Assembly: GCA_044841755.1 (NCBI GenBank)
Contig: JAXOFM010000006.1
Location: forward strand, 115,944-179,943
Length of the DNA: 64,000 nt
Direction of reading: 5' to 3'
Source of the DNA: CAZAPO01 sp044841755
GTDB taxonomy: Bacteria; Bacteroidota; Bacteroidia; Flavobacteriales; Flavobacteriaceae
Numbering within the stretch: the first letter of the stretch is position 1; every line of letters starts with the position of its first letter. Of the stretch, positions 1 through 9,984 are shown one piece after another. The notes below the pieces were generated by a model. The model ran no database searches. It had not been told where the DNA came from and saw only the letters and a program-made list of their open reading frames with translations. Made by a program: the position numbers and the translations under genes.

Positions 1-508
1 TGGTCAATCGTAAATTTTGATTTGTTGTTCCACTTGAAGATTTTAAATGGGTCACAAATACATCTAAATAAACTGGATTAGTAGCTTGATCTACTGTATT
101 CAGTTTTAGTTTGTAATGATTGAAATCACGATATATGGAGGTGACTATAACTTCAGAATCAAGTATAAACTTTGTGCTATCGTAGTAGATCATTTGTTGC
201 AATTCGTTTTGATCACCAAAACTGTCATCAGAGGTGTTGAATGCAAAGGTCGCTCTTTGGTAGTTAGGATTTATATTCTGTAATGTTTGCAAAATAACGT
301 CTGCACCAGCTTCTGTATTAAGTTCACATATCATGAACAGGTCTGGTTGATAATCATTGAGAATAACATCAAGATGTTGAATCCTATTGGCAGGTGCTTG
401 AATTGGGTAATTTAACACATTGTAAAACATTGTTTTAAAGGTTTCTTGTGAAAACACACTAAAACCTATAAGCAACAACGAAATTGTAAAAACATACTTT
501 TTTACCAT
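1..508 (-). CDS. Secreted endonuclease/exonuclease/phosphatase family protein (3' end outside window)
   Basis: Reading leftward from an ATG at 508, the frame stays open to the window edge (169 codons). The first 20 or so residues form a signal peptide (MVKKYVFTISLLLIGFSVFS, then Q), so the protein is exported. The mature part begins FKTMFYNVLNYP, followed by LFMICELNTEAGA and later VFVTHLKSSSGTTNQNLRL. The order N-x-LNYP, E-x-N and THLKS-x-x-N matches the metal-dependent endonuclease/exonuclease/phosphatase fold, in which the early Glu binds metal. In Bacteroidota such secreted proteins are usually predicted nucleases or phosphodiesterases. The substrate cannot be read here because the catalytic C-terminal part lies outside the window. 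Confidence 0.8.
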   Translation of the reverse strand, partial: MVKKYVFTISLLLIGFSVFSQETFKTMFYNVLNYPIQAPANRIQHLDVILNDYQPDLFMICELNTEAGADVILQTLQNINPNYQRATFAFNTSDDSFGDQNELQQMIYYDSTKFILDSEVIVTSIYRDFNHYKLKLNTVDQATNPVYLDVFVTHLKSSSGTTNQNLRLT

Positions 509-535
509 AAACTTAGGGAGAGGGTAAAATTGGTA

Positions 536-1222
536 TTAGAAATTAGGACTTAACTCATATTTCTTGTAGAAATCGTCAAGTATATTTATAACTTCATCCT
601 CAGTATCTACTAGATGAAAAAGATCAAGATCGGTTGCGCTTATATTCCCGAATTTTTCAAGTAGCACATTTTTTATCCAATCAAGACCATCTTTCCAGAA
701 CTCTGTACCAACCATAATAATTGGGAAACGCTCAATTTTATGTGTTTGAATAAGAGTCATAGCTTCAAAAAGCTCATCCAACGTACCAAAACCACCAGGC
801 ATTACTACGAAACCTTGTGAGTATTTAACGAACATTACTTTACGAACAAAGAAATAATCAAAATCCAGATTTTTATCAACGTCTATATACGGATTATCAT
901 GTTGCTCAAAAGGAAGATCTATGTTCAATCCAACTGAAGTTCCTCCGGCTAAATGCGCTCCTTTGTTTCCTGCTTCCATAATTCCAGGTCCACCACCTGT
1001 AATTACTCCATAACCTGCTTCAACAATACGTTTTGAAATGCTTTCCGCTAATTTATAGTACATGTCTTCTGGTTTAGTACGTGCAGATCCAAAAATGGAC
1101 ACACAAGGACCAATACGACTCATTTTTTCAAATCCGTTAACAAATTCACCCATGATCTTAAAGATCGCCCATGAATCGTTTGTTTTAATTTCATTCCATC
1201 CTTTATGATGTTGTTTTCTCAT
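536..1222 (-). CDS. LOG family protein (TIGR00730-type, Rossmann fold)
   Basis: A 228-residue cytosolic protein with the two signature motifs of the LOG (Lonely Guy) family: GGGPGIMEAGNKGA near residue 77 and PGGFGTLDELFE near residue 142. Family members release the base from nucleoside 5'-monophosphates (cytokinin riboside monophosphate phosphoribohydrolase, or purine nucleotide hydrolysis). The PGGxGTxxE loop binds phosphate and carries the catalytic Glu, and both are intact here. Lysine-decarboxylase annotations of relatives are historical errors. The gene lies just downstream of uvrA on the same strand with a 23-bp gap, so the two may be co-transcribed. The biological substrate in this organism is unknown. 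Confidence 0.88.
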   Translation of the reverse strand: MRKQHHKGWNEIKTNDSWAIFKIMGEFVNGFEKMSRIGPCVSIFGSARTKPEDMYYKLAESISKRIVEAGYGVITGGGPGIMEAGNKGAHLAGGTSVGLNIDLPFEQHDNPYIDVDKNLDFDYFFVRKVMFVKYSQGFVVMPGGFGTLDELFEAMTLIQTHKIERFPIIMVGTEFWKDGLDWIKNVLLEKFGNISATDLDLFHLVDTEDEVINILDDFYKKYELSPNF

Positions 1223-1245
1223 ACCTTAATTTTTAATCAAACATG

Positions 1246-4077
1246 CTAATTTAGCTCTTTTTTCAAGAATTTGGCAGTGTAGCTCTTTGGATGTTTTGCA
1301 ACTTCTTCAGGAGTGCCTTCTGCAACAATCTCTCCGCCACCTTTACCACCTTCGTAGCCAATATCTATTATATAATCTACCATTTTGATCACATCCATAT
1401 TGTGCTCAATGATCAAGACAGTATTTCCTTTGTCTACTAATTTGTTTAAGACTAGCATTAGCACCCTAATATCTTCAAAGTGTAAGCCAGTTGTAGGTTC
1501 ATCTAAGATGTAGAAAGTATTTCCTGTATCTCTTTTTGAAAGTTCTGTGGCAAGTTTGATACGCTGTGCTTCACCACCAGAAAGTGTGGTGCTTTGTTGT
1601 CCTAAAGTAATATAGCCTAAGCCTACATCTTGAATGGTCTTTAACTTTCTATAAATCTTAGGAATATGTTCAAAGAAAGGAACAGCTTCATTGATTGTCA
1701 TGTTCAAGACATCACTTATTGATTTTCCTTTGTATCGAATCTCTAAGGTTTCTCGGTTAAAGCGTTTGCCCTGACAAGTTTCACATTCTACATAAACATC
1801 AGGAAGGAAATTCATTTCAATTACTCGCAAGCCTCCACCTTTACAGGTTTCGCAACGTCCGCCAGCTACATTGAAGCTAAAACGACCTGGTTTGTAACCT
1901 CTAATCATAGCTTCAGGAATTTTAGAAAACAAACTTCTTATTTCACTAAATACTCCTGTATATGTTGCTGGATTACTTCTTGGTGTACGACCAATCGGTG
2001 ATTGATTGATATCAATTACTTTATCGATGTGTTTTAATCCCGTAATCTTCTTATAAGGCATCGTAGTTTTAACGCCGTTAAAATAATAGTTATTGAGAAT
2101 AGGATAGAGGGTTTCATTAATTAACGTTGATTTTCCGCTTCCTGAAACGCCAGTAACACCAATCATTTTACCTAATGGAAGTTTTACAGTAACATTCTTT
2201 AAATTATTACCTGTGCAACCAGAGAGTGTCATGGTCTTACCGTTTCCTTTGCGACGCTTTTTAGGGACTTCAATTTCTTTGGTCCCATTAAGGTAGTCAG
2301 CAGTTAATGTATGATGTGCTTTAAGTTCTAAAGGTGTGCCTTCGCTGATAATTTCTCCACCATGTTTTCCAGCAAGCGGACCAATATCTATAATATGATC
2401 TGCACGTTCTATCATGTCCTTATCGTGCTCTACAACGATCACCGAATTACCAATATCTCTAAGTGATACCAGTGAGTTGATCAACTTTTCATTGTCACGT
2501 TGATGCAAGCCAATGCTTGGTTCGTCAAGAATGTAGAGTACACCAACCAACTGTGAACCTATTTGTGTAGCCAATCGAATACGTTGCGCTTCACCTCCAG
2601 AAAGTGATTTAGAGCTTCTATCAAGTGTTAAATAGGTAAGTCCAACATCTAGTAAAAACTGTATTCTTGCCTTAATTTCTTTTAGTATCTCAGCAGAAAT
2701 GGTTTTTTGCTTTTCTGATAAGTGGTTTTCAAGATCACTGAACCATTTTGCCAGATCTACAATATCGAGATGTGCTAATTCAGCGATGTTTTTACCATTA
2801 ACTTTGAAATACAACGATTCTTTCTTTAATCTTGATCCTCCACATTTAGGACAATTGACCTTGTCCATATATTCTTTTGCCCAACGCTTTATTGAAGTGG
2901 ATTCAGCATTTTTGTATTGACTTTCAATAAAGTTGGCAATTCCTTCAAAATCGATACTGTAATTGCGAGTAACACCAAGTGTCTTACTTTCAACAGCAAA
3001 TTTTTCATTCCCACCATAGAGTATCATCTCTAACGCTTCTTTTGGTATCTTTTTTATGGGATCACTAAGATCAAATTCAAAGCGTTGGGCAATAGTTTCT
3101 AGTTGTTTGAAAATCCAACTGTTCTTTTGTGGTCCTTGTGGTGCAAGCCCGCCATTTCTAATGGAGATAGAATCATCTGGAATGATTTTGTTGACATTTA
3201 CCTCGTATAGTGTTCCAATTCCGTTACAATTACTGCATGCTCCTTTAGGAGAATTAAAAGAGAAGTTATTAGGCTCTGGATTTGGATATGAAACACCAGA
3301 AGTTGGACACATCAAGTTTCTACTAAAGTAACGCACTTCATTAGTGTCTTGGTCAATAACCATTAGCACATTATCACCATGATACATTGCTGTATTGATG
3401 GTTTCAGATAAGCGCTTGTCGTTATCGATATTTTCATTGATTACCAAGCGATCTATGACTATCTCAATGTCGTGAGTTTTGTAACGATCCAGCTTCATAC
3501 CTTTTACCAGGTCTCGTATCTCACCATCTGTTCGAACCTTTACAAAGCCTTGTTTTGCAATTTGCTCGAAAAGTTCACGATAATGTCCTTTTCTAGAACG
3601 AACAACAGGAGCTAGAATATTGATGCGTTTACCTTCAAAACTTTTGATGATAAGTTCTTTGATCTGCTCATCGCTATAACTCACCATTTTTTCGCCAGTA
3701 TTATAACTAAAAGCATCACTTGCGCGAGCATAAAGAAGTCTTAGGAAATCGTATATCTCGGTAATGGTTCCGACAGTAGATCGTGGTGAACGACTTGTTG
3801 TTTTTTGTTCAATGGCAATGACAGGTGAAAGGCCGTCAATTTTGTCAACATCTGGACGTTCTAAACCACCCAAAAATTGTCTCGCATAAGCCGAAAATGT
3901 TTCAATGTAACGACGCTGTCCTTCAGCATAAATGGTATCAAAAGCCAATGATGATTTTCCACTTCCAGATAAACCGGTTATGACCACTAATTTTTCACGT
4001 GGAATAGTAACATCGATGTTCTTTAAATTATGAACTCTAGCACCTTTTACTTCAATATATTCTTCGAAATTGGTCAT
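1246..4077 (-). CDS. uvrA: Excinuclease ABC subunit A (UvrA)
   Basis: A 943-residue DNA-damage recognition ATPase of nucleotide excision repair, full length for the family. Two ABC ATPase modules are visible. Walker A loops are GLSGSGKSS near residue 35 and GVSGSGKST near residue 645. Signature motifs [13 protein letters not shown] and [13 protein letters not shown] are each followed by an LDEP Walker B. The first zinc module reads [20 protein letters not shown] followed by CSNCNG, and a CPKCGG pair and the C-terminal CETCKGGG plus CETCQGKRF pairs are also present. The protein acts with UvrB and UvrC in the cytoplasm. Start ATG at 4077 precedes the conserved [13 protein letters not shown]. 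Confidence 0.98.
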   Translation of the reverse strand: MTNFEEYIEVKGARVHNLKNIDVTIPREKLVVITGLSGSGKSSLAFDTIYAEGQRRYIETFSAYARQFLGGLERPDVDKIDGLSPVIAIEQKTTSRSPRSTVGTITEIYDFLRLLYARASDAFSYNTGEKMVSYSDEQIKELIIKSFEGKRINILAPVVRSRKGHYRELFEQIAKQGFVKVRTDGEIRDLVKGMKLDRYKTHDIEIVIDRLVINENIDNDKRLSETINTAMYHGDNVLMVIDQDTNEVRYFSRNLMCPTSGVSYPNPEPNNFSFNSPKGACSNCNGIGTLYEVNVNKIIPDDSISIRNGGLAPQGPQKNSWIFKQLETIAQRFEFDLSDPIKKIPKEALEMILYGGNEKFAVESKTLGVTRNYSIDFEGIANFIESQYKNAESTSIKRWAKEYMDKVNCPKCGGSRLKKESLYFKVNGKNIAELAHLDIVDLAKWFSDLENHLSEKQKTISAEILKEIKARIQFLLDVGLTYLTLDRSSKSLSGGEAQRIRLATQIGSQLVGVLYILDEPSIGLHQRDNEKLINSLVSLRDIGNSVIVVEHDKDMIERADHIIDIGPLAGKHGGEIISEGTPLELKAHHTLTADYLNGTKEIEVPKKRRKGNGKTMTLSGCTGNNLKNVTVKLPLGKMIGVTGVSGSGKSTLINETLYPILNNYYFNGVKTTMPYKKITGLKHIDKVIDINQSPIGRTPRSNPATYTGVFSEIRSLFSKIPEAMIRGYKPGRFSFNVAGGRCETCKGGGLRVIEMNFLPDVYVECETCQGKRFNRETLEIRYKGKSISDVLNMTINEAVPFFEHIPKIYRKLKTIQDVGLGYITLGQQSTTLSGGEAQRIKLATELSKRDTGNTFYILDEPTTGLHFEDIRVLMLVLNKLVDKGNTVLIIEHNMDVIKMVDYIIDIGYEGGKGGGEIVAEGTPEEVAKHPKSYTAKFLKKELN

Positions 4078-4179
4078 GAAATGGCAAAGTTGCGAAGTTA
4101 CGTTTTTTCATTCTCATTTTGAAGCGGAAGTCATTTGTATTTAGTATTATTGTTAGACAATTTATTAACAAAATACACT

Positions 4180-4707
4180 ATGAGATTACTAGGAATTGGT
4201 TCAAGAATAGATCATCCAGATTACGGAAAAGGAGTAGTAACCAATGTTACTTCACGACACTATTGGGTAACTTTTATAGATAGAGGTTTAGAGACTATTG
4301 ATCTGGACTCTGAATTTGAAGTTATTGAACGTGCTGGTGCAGATGATGTTGATTCAGTGAGTTTGTTTGATGTTGAGAGTAGTCTGGTGGAAATTTTAAA
4401 AAAATGGAGCGATGCTAGTGAGGTAGTGCCAATAGGAGACAAATGGAAAGGTGGAAACTTGATTTTAGAACCAGGAGACACTGCATTGCAAAGTAAGGAG
4501 ATACCAATTGATACTTTCTTTCATAAAATAGTGATGGTTCGTGATAGACTGCGAGTGATGGAGCAAAAGATAAACTCCAGCAATTTAGATGAACAGGAAA
4601 AAATTGATCTACAACAATACATTACCAGAATCTATGGTAGTTTAACTACGTTTAATGTGTTGTTTAAGATCAAAGAGCAGCAGTTTACAGGGCAGAGGAG
4701 TAAGTAG
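4180..4707 (+). CDS. Conserved hypothetical protein
   Basis: A 175-residue soluble protein beginning MRLLGIGSRIDHPDYGKG at the ATG at 4180. The frame can be extended to a TTG at 4135, but that adds a hydrophobic stretch unlike the rest, so the ATG is preferred. The N-terminal 50 residues (IGSRIDHPDYGKGVVTNVTSRHYWVTFIDRGLETI) look like a small SH3-like beta-barrel of the kind found in RNA polymerase-binding and helicase-associated proteins. The C-terminal half is predicted helical and charged. There is no signal peptide or catalytic motif. It is transcribed divergently from uvrA across about 100 bp. I do not recognise a function. Confidence 0.7.
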   Translation: MRLLGIGSRIDHPDYGKGVVTNVTSRHYWVTFIDRGLETIDLDSEFEVIERAGADDVDSVSLFDVESSLVEILKKWSDASEVVPIGDKWKGGNLILEPGDTALQSKEIPIDTFFHKIVMVRDRLRVMEQKINSSNLDEQEKIDLQQYITRIYGSLTTFNVLFKIKEQQFTGQRSK

Positions 4708-4728
4708 TAAATTTACTATTTAACTTCT

Positions 4729-5616
4729 TTATAATTTTACTAGTTGACTTGCATGAATTTTGGCTGCCTCTGGATGCAATCGATACCAAAGTTCAGGCTC
4801 TATAAGTTCTAACTCACTTAGTGCAATTTTCCCTTCATTATCATTAAAAATATCAACCCTTGCATAGGAGGGAAGTTCTGAGCAAGATTTAATAACATGT
4901 TTACCAAATGCTATTTCTTCTTGGGTGGGTTTATATTTTTCAACAGTCCCACCAAAATCACTTTGCACTCTAAAATCATTTTCTTTGGCAACTTTAAGTA
5001 CTGCGTGAGAGTATTGCTCACCAAAGAACATGAGTGAAGCTTCACCTCTATTTACTATATCATTTTGAAAAGGTTGTAATATCATCGCTTCCTTTGCAAT
5101 AAGGCTTTTAAAAATAGCTTCGTGTTCATCCAAATTACTTGAATTAAGTTTATAAGTGTGTCTAGCTGTTCCAGAAATACATGGTTTTAAAACGGTTTCT
5201 GTCCAACCTAATTTTTTGTGTAATTCTTGTAAGGTGTTCTTACTTCCTTTTTCAATAAAATGAGATGTTGCAATATAAACTCCTTTAGCCTGTAAGTCTA
5301 ATAAATAATGTTTATCGATGTTCCAGTAAATGATATCTTTTGAATTGATAAGCTTAGTTTTTTCAGACACTTCTTTTAACCATTTTGAGAATTCTGGGAA
5401 ACGATAAAAGTAATCCCAAGTACTTCTAAAAATGATGCTTTTTGTTGAAGTCCAATCAAAATAAGGATCATCCCAAGCAATGCGCTCTACTATTAAACCT
5501 TGATTAATTAATGCATCTTGCAATAAAGAATCTTCAATAAATCCTATTTGTTTATTATGATTTTTATCAAATTGAGCTAAGTTGTCCTTATCGGTAAGTA
5601 TAACTATGTCTATCAA
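4729..5616 (-). CDS. ATP-grasp domain protein (DcsG/RimK-like)
   Basis: A 295-residue cytosolic protein whose C-terminal two thirds look like the ATP-grasp fold: KPCISGTARHTYKL (nucleotide-binding lysine and loop), EAMILQPFQND, GEASLMFFGEQYSHAVLK, and the metal-site end SELELIEPELWYRLHP. This arrangement matches ATP-grasp ligases related to cycloserine-biosynthesis DcsG and prokaryotic glutathione synthetase. They join a carboxylate to an amine or thiol through an acyl phosphate. No ATG is available in frame, and the TTG at 5616 is the best start, 15 bp after the stop of the upstream gene. The substrate is unknown. It sits in a run of minus-strand genes (4729-7621) that may be one transcript. 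Confidence 0.75.
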   Translation of the reverse strand: MIDIVILTDKDNLAQFDKNHNKQIGFIEDSLLQDALINQGLIVERIAWDDPYFDWTSTKSIIFRSTWDYFYRFPEFSKWLKEVSEKTKLINSKDIIYWNIDKHYLLDLQAKGVYIATSHFIEKGSKNTLQELHKKLGWTETVLKPCISGTARHTYKLNSSNLDEHEAIFKSLIAKEAMILQPFQNDIVNRGEASLMFFGEQYSHAVLKVAKENDFRVQSDFGGTVEKYKPTQEEIAFGKHVIKSCSELPSYARVDIFNDNEGKIALSELELIEPELWYRLHPEAAKIHASQLVKL

Positions 5617-5631
5617 TGCCTTAATAGAATT

Positions 5632-6345
5632 TTATCGGGTTCCTTTAATATGATCCATTTCAACTCCCATTAAAAGAACTTTGTGAAATGTTGGAAGTTG
5701 TGCGCCACTTTCTGTGGTGGTCCAATCACTCCATGTAGCTTCAAGTCCGTCAATTGGTAAAAGGGAAGTCCACATTTTAAATTTAACAGGTTTATTTTCT
5801 GCATCAAGAATCCATAAGTACGAATCTCCTGGAGTACTTCCTCCTTTGGTGTAAGTGACTAGTAATGCGTCTTTACCTTCATATTTCACTACTTTTCTAA
5901 TTACACCTTCATCAAAAACCTTATATGGAGCTACCATCCAAAAAGAGTCGTTATTGAAATAGTCAATAGCCTGTTGAACCAAGGCATCTCGTTGCTCATC
6001 AATTACATTAAAACTATGTATATATGCTTTACTGCGTTCAGGAAATTTAAGATGCAGATCAACTTTATATTCTTTCCAGTTTACGGTACACATGTTATTT
6101 GCCTTATCCCATTGGTAACGTCTTTTGTTTCGATGTGTCCATTCTATATACTTTGTTTTTTGATAAGCTTCATAATCAATAGCATCTAACATTTTGTTGG
6201 CAAGATCATCAGCTGGTTGACCTTCAATTCCAACTGGAATATCCTCATGATACTTAAAATAGATATAACCAAAATAGAGAAAACTAGGAAGGGTGAAGAA
6301 AATAACCACACCAAGAAGAATTTTTATGCTCTTTTTTATTTTCAT
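5632..6345 (-). CDS. Membrane-anchored conserved hypothetical protein
   Basis: A 237-residue protein with a single N-terminal membrane segment (about residues 8-27, IKILLGVVIFFTLPSFLYFGY) and a large exported domain. The domain starts PADDLANKMLDAIDYEAYQKTKYIEWTH and has many aromatic and charged residues. It ends with strands resembling outer-membrane lipoprotein-sorting (LolA/LolB-like) or DUF-type beta folds (GGSTPGDSYLWILDAENKPVKFKMW). No catalytic motif stands out. It lies 3 bp from the AlkD-like gene upstream and 15 bp from the ATP-grasp gene downstream, which implies co-transcription. Function unrecognised; the LolA-like resemblance is a weak impression. Confidence 0.7.
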   Translation of the reverse strand: MKIKKSIKILLGVVIFFTLPSFLYFGYIYFKYHEDIPVGIEGQPADDLANKMLDAIDYEAYQKTKYIEWTHRNKRRYQWDKANNMCTVNWKEYKVDLHLKFPERSKAYIHSFNVIDEQRDALVQQAIDYFNNDSFWMVAPYKVFDEGVIRKVVKYEGKDALLVTYTKGGSTPGDSYLWILDAENKPVKFKMWTSLLPIDGLEATWSDWTTTESGAQLPTFHKVLLMGVEMDHIKGTR

Positions 6346-6348
6346 AGG

Positions 6349-7017
6349 CTAAATAATGTTCCTTATTGCTTCTTTATGACTTAAGGGCTTAAGACTTGTT
6401 GAATTTACAAAATTTAGTACAGATTGAGGGTTCGTTTTTCCATATTCTCTTAAAGCCCAACCAATGGCTTTTTTGATAAAGAACTCATCAGATTCTTTAA
6501 AATGTTCACACTGGTTAAACAACAATTTTTCATTGGTATTGTGCTTGTAACCCAGTTGAAATATAATTGTGCTTCTGTTTAACCATAAGTTATCAGAATT
6601 CGTAAAGTTTGTAATAGTACTATCAATTTCCTCTGGAAATGCTTGTAAATATTTGCCGAGTATTTGTTTAGCTATGAAATCTACAGTATCCCACCAAGAG
6701 AGCGTGATGATTAATGATTCAATATGTTTAATATCATCTTTTAGATACTTCTTCCTTAAATATTTTTCAAAAATCTCAGTAGCACAAAGATGAAACTCTC
6801 GTTCAGTAAGTTTGCATAAAGCTGTGGTAATTTGTCTAATATTGGTAGTTACTTCTTCTTTATGTTCTTCAATGGCATTTTTTAAAAGTTCACGTCGTTC
6901 TTTAGTTTTAATGCCAAAGTATATAAACTTACCGCGCATGTATTCATGCATATAATGAGCATTCTCTTTATCTGAGTTCCGATTGAATGATGTTGTTAAA
7001 CTGTTAATAAAATCCAT
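6349..7017 (-). CDS. DNA alkylation repair protein (AlkD-like HEAT-repeat glycosylase)
   Basis: About 222 residues from the ATG at 7017. A TTG 15 bp further upstream would overlap the neighbour and is less likely. All-helical HEAT-like repeats typical of the AlkD/AlkC superfamily are visible: YMRGKFIYFGIKTKERRELLK, LSWWDTVDFIA, NLWLNRSTIIFQLGYK and the family signature KKAIGWALREYGK near the C-terminus. AlkD enzymes remove positively charged alkyl bases from DNA without base flipping. The W-D pair in WWDTVD is the position of the catalytic Asp in the family. The gene follows the ACP phosphodiesterase almost without a gap, so it is probably translated from the same message. Confidence 0.85.
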   Translation of the reverse strand: MDFINSLTTSFNRNSDKENAHYMHEYMRGKFIYFGIKTKERRELLKNAIEEHKEEVTTNIRQITTALCKLTEREFHLCATEIFEKYLRKKYLKDDIKHIESLIITLSWWDTVDFIAKQILGKYLQAFPEEIDSTITNFTNSDNLWLNRSTIIFQLGYKHNTNEKLLFNQCEHFKESDEFFIKKAIGWALREYGKTNPQSVLNFVNSTSLKPLSHKEAIRNII

Positions 7018-7018
7018 T

Positions 7019-7621
7019 CTATAGACTTTCAATTGAATTCAATTCTTCAAGTTTATTCCTTGCGAAAATCCTTAACTCTTCAAAAAAAGCAGTGAATTCT
7101 TCTTCAAATTCTTTGTAGAATTCCTCTAATTCATTTACAGCTTCATTCATCTGTGATCTGTTGTGCGTTCTCCTGTTCATACCGTCTAAAACTTTCGCGA
7201 TTCCATCAACTGAAGCATAACTTAGTAACCAGTTGTTAGTGATCATATAAGGCATCATTTTTTGAATGCGTATAGGGAGTATTTCAAAGTTTTCTTCTAA
7301 AGAATCATAAAATTTCTCAACATAATCAGCAAGAGGAGCGCTACAATATTGCTCCCAATTCTTTGCTAAAAAATGATCGTACAAAATATCGACGATAACA
7401 CCAGAATAATGGCTGTATTTTTCATGTAGTCTTTTAGTGCTTTTTCGTACGGTCTGATGCCCATCTGTATAGCTGTCTATTGCGCGATGTAACAGAATGC
7501 CAACTTGAATATCTCTTGAATATTTCCTATAGTCCTTTCCTTTAATTCCATCAGCCATAAAATTACCGATGGTGACCATTTTGTTATCTCCAGATAAATA
7601 AATGTGTGCAAGAAAATTCAT
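7019..7621 (-). CDS. acpH: Acyl carrier protein phosphodiesterase (AcpH family)
   Basis: A 200-residue protein starting MNFLAHIYLSG, continuing IGNFMADGIKG, QVGILLHRAIDSYTD and VDILYDHFLAKNW. These are the conserved N-terminal blocks of ACP phosphodiesterase. That enzyme hydrolyses the 4'-phosphopantetheine arm from holo-ACP to give apo-ACP. The repeated H, D and DH residues are those expected of the metal-dependent HD-like active site. Length equals the family norm (about 190-200). It is the first gene of a minus-strand run and is divergent from glmM with a 70-bp spacer. Confidence 0.9.
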   Translation of the reverse strand: MNFLAHIYLSGDNKMVTIGNFMADGIKGKDYRKYSRDIQVGILLHRAIDSYTDGHQTVRKSTKRLHEKYSHYSGVIVDILYDHFLAKNWEQYCSAPLADYVEKFYDSLEENFEILPIRIQKMMPYMITNNWLLSYASVDGIAKVLDGMNRRTHNRSQMNEAVNELEEFYKEFEEEFTAFFEELRIFARNKLEELNSIESL

Positions 7622-7667
7622 TAATCGAATTTACAAATTCATAATGAGGAATACGATATTGAAATAG

Positions 7668-7675
7668 TATATTTG
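7668..7675 (+). promoter_or_regulatory. Probable -7 box of the glmM promoter
   Basis: TATATTTG fits the Bacteroidota -7 consensus TAnnTTTG and sits 17 bp upstream of the glmM ATG, giving a short leader. No clear -33 TTG is obvious. Based on consensus matching only. Confidence 0.5.
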
Positions 7676-7691
7676 TTCCAAATTAAAATCT

Positions 7692-9080
7692 ATGACGCTC
7701 ATAAAATCTATCTCAGGAATTAGAGGAACCATTGGAGGAAAAGTTGGTGATAATCTTACACCAATTGATGTTGTAAAATTCACTTCGGCTTATGGAATGT
7801 GGATCAAACAACAGCGCAACAAAGAAAACTACAGAATTGTTGTTGGTAGAGATGCCAGAATTTCTGGAGAAATGGTTCAAAGTCTTGTTATGAATACGTT
7901 AGTTGGAATGGGAATTCATGTGATAGATTTAGGCCTTTCAACTACACCAACAGTTGAGGTTGCTGTTCCTATGGAACATGCAGATGGTGGAATTATTTTA
8001 ACAGCGAGTCACAATCCGAAGCAATGGAATGCTTTAAAGCTTCTTAACCAGAAAGGAGAGTTTTTAAGTGGAGCTGATGGCGAAGAGATTTTGCGTTTAG
8101 CAGAATCTGATGACCTCTCTTTTAGTGAAGTAGATGACCTTGGAAAAATTACTGTTAATGATGCTTACATTGAACTTCATATTGATGAGGTTTTAAACTT
8201 ACCATTGGTAAATAAAGATGCTATTGAAAAGGCAAAGTTCAAAGTAGTGGTTGATGGAGTGAATTCCACTGGAGGAATTGCTATCCCAAGATTATTAGAT
8301 AGGTTAGGAGTGCATGCTGTGGAGTTATATTGTGATCCAACGGGACATTTTCCGCATAACCCAGAACCACTTAAAGAGCATCTTACTGATCTTTCTGAAA
8401 TAGTGGTAAAGGAGCATGCTGATTTTGGCATAGTCGTAGATCCAGACGTAGATAGACTTGCCTTTATGAGCGAAGATGGAGAAATGTTTGGCGAAGAATA
8501 CACACTTGTTGCCTGTGCAGACTACGTATTGAGTAATACACCAGGAAGTACGGTGAGTAATATGAGCTCAACGAGAGCATTACGAGATGTTACTCAAAAA
8601 TATGGCGAAAGCTATGAAGCTAGTGCGGTAGGAGAGGTGAACGTAGTTGAATTGATGAAGAAGAATAACGCTATTATTGGTGGTGAAGGTAATGGAGGAA
8701 TTATCTATCCAGAATTACACTATGGTAGAGACGCGCTTGTTGGAGTTGCTTTATTTTTGAGTTTACTGGCAGAAAAGAAAATTTCGGTTAGTGAGTTGCG
8801 TAAAAGCTACCCTTCATACTTCATGAGTAAGAATAAAATTCAATTAACACCACAAATTGATGTTGATAAGATATTGAGCGAAATGGCAGCTAAGTATGCA
8901 AATGAAGAAATCTCAACGGTTGATGGCGTAAAGATTGACTTTGCTGAGAATTGGGTGCATTTACGTAAAAGTAATACAGAACCAATTATTAGAATTTATA
9001 CTGAGGCAAAATCACAAGATGAAGCTGATAATCTTGCTACTAAAGTAATGGATGAAATAAAGGCGATTGCTAATTTGTAG
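7692..9080 (+). CDS. glmM: Phosphoglucosamine mutase (GlmM)
   Basis: A 462-residue alpha-D-phosphohexomutase. The active-site serine loop TASHNPKQWNALK is present with Ser near residue 106. The metal-binding loop DPDVDRLAF, the sugar-binding GGEGNGGIIYPELHYGRDAL and the phosphate-binding C-terminal RKSNTEPIIRIYTEA are also present. In Bacteroidota this architecture is the GlmM type, which converts glucosamine-6-phosphate to glucosamine-1-phosphate for peptidoglycan and LPS precursors in the cytoplasm. A phosphomannomutase activity cannot be excluded from sequence. The 3' end overlaps the convergent acyltransferase by 11 bp. Confidence 0.92.
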   Translation: MTLIKSISGIRGTIGGKVGDNLTPIDVVKFTSAYGMWIKQQRNKENYRIVVGRDARISGEMVQSLVMNTLVGMGIHVIDLGLSTTPTVEVAVPMEHADGGIILTASHNPKQWNALKLLNQKGEFLSGADGEEILRLAESDDLSFSEVDDLGKITVNDAYIELHIDEVLNLPLVNKDAIEKAKFKVVVDGVNSTGGIAIPRLLDRLGVHAVELYCDPTGHFPHNPEPLKEHLTDLSEIVVKEHADFGIVVDPDVDRLAFMSEDGEMFGEEYTLVACADYVLSNTPGSTVSNMSSTRALRDVTQKYGESYEASAVGEVNVVELMKKNNAIIGGEGNGGIIYPELHYGRDALVGVALFLSLLAEKKISVSELRKSYPSYFMSKNKIQLTPQIDVDKILSEMAAKYANEEISTVDGVKIDFAENWVHLRKSNTEPIIRIYTEAKSQDEADNLATKVMDEIKAIANL

Positions 9081-9969
9081 CTACTGGTCTTACAGGAGTT
9101 TTATCCTTATGCTTCCATCGTTTATGTGTCCATAAATAGTACTCGGGCGCTTCATGGATTTGAGCTTCCACAAGTTTGTGGAATTTGTCAGTTAAATCAT
9201 AGTCTTTATATTCCTTTGGATTTTTAGCAATGGTACTAAAACTAGCTTCATAAAAACCACGTTTTGCCTTTTTTATCTTCATAAAAACAACAGGTAAATC
9301 GAAACGTTTTGCCATCATTTCAGATCCTGTGTAACAGGGTACTTTTACTCCCATAAAGGTTGTCCAGTGGTAAGCTTTACGAAGTTTTGGAGATTGATCT
9401 GCAGCCATACCACATAAAAAAAGTTCATTGTTTTTTTGAGCTTCTGCTATTTTTGCAATAATTTCTTTTGTAGGTATTAAGTAGCTGTTATATTTTCCTC
9501 TAACACGCTTAACAAGCTTGTCGAAATAAGGATTTCTTAATCGTTTATATACACCATACCCTATAAAATCTATGTGTTTTTGAATGCTCATTGACCATTC
9601 CCAACTTGCATAGTGCCCACACATAAGTATGATACTTTTGTGCTCTTTTTCGTATTTTTTTAGTTCAGTAGTATCAACAACTTTGAAACGTTTAACTATC
9701 TCTTTTTCTGAGATTGTCAACGACTTAATTGATTCAAACATCATATCGCAAAAGTGATGATAGAATCGTTTTGCAATTATCTTGATTTCTTTTTTTGATT
9801 TCTCAGGAAATACCAATTTTAGATTGGCATTCACTACTTTTTTTCGATATCCAATGATGTAATAAAGCAAATAAAATACTCCATCTGAAAGTACATAAAG
9901 CAACCTAAATGGAAGTATAGAAATGATCCATAAAATAGGATAAACAATTATATAGGCAAGTAATTGCAA
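9070..9969 (-). CDS. Lysophospholipid / lipid A acyltransferase, LpxL (HtrB) family
   Basis: About 299 residues from the TTG at 9969. The open frame extends to a TTG at 9987, but a -7 box overlaps that codon, and relatives start MQLLxYxxVYPxLW, which matches the codon at 9969. An N-terminal membrane anchor (YIIVYPILWIISILPFRLLY) is followed by the H-x4-E catalytic motif in CGHYASWEW, then MAADQSPK and the KVPCYTGSEMMAKRFDLPVVFM block of this family. It attaches a secondary acyl chain to lipid A or to related lipids on the inner face of the cytoplasmic membrane. It is convergent with glmM. Confidence 0.87.
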   Translation of the reverse strand: MQLLAYIIVYPILWIISILPFRLLYVLSDGVFYLLYYIIGYRKKVVNANLKLVFPEKSKKEIKIIAKRFYHHFCDMMFESIKSLTISEKEIVKRFKVVDTTELKKYEKEHKSIILMCGHYASWEWSMSIQKHIDFIGYGVYKRLRNPYFDKLVKRVRGKYNSYLIPTKEIIAKIAEAQKNNELFLCGMAADQSPKLRKAYHWTTFMGVKVPCYTGSEMMAKRFDLPVVFMKIKKAKRGFYEASFSTIAKNPKEYKDYDLTDKFHKLVEAQIHEAPEYYLWTHKRWKHKDKTPVRPVATN

Positions 9970-9984
9970 ACGTAAGATTTTAGG

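Noticed and set aside
2699..3331. Small plus-strand frames inside uvrA
   Set aside because: They are antisense to a highly conserved gene and have no recognisable product.
4705..4718. Palindrome TAGTAAA/TTTACTA between convergent genes as a terminator
   Set aside because: The stem is almost only A-T pairs without a following T run, so I cannot call it a terminator.
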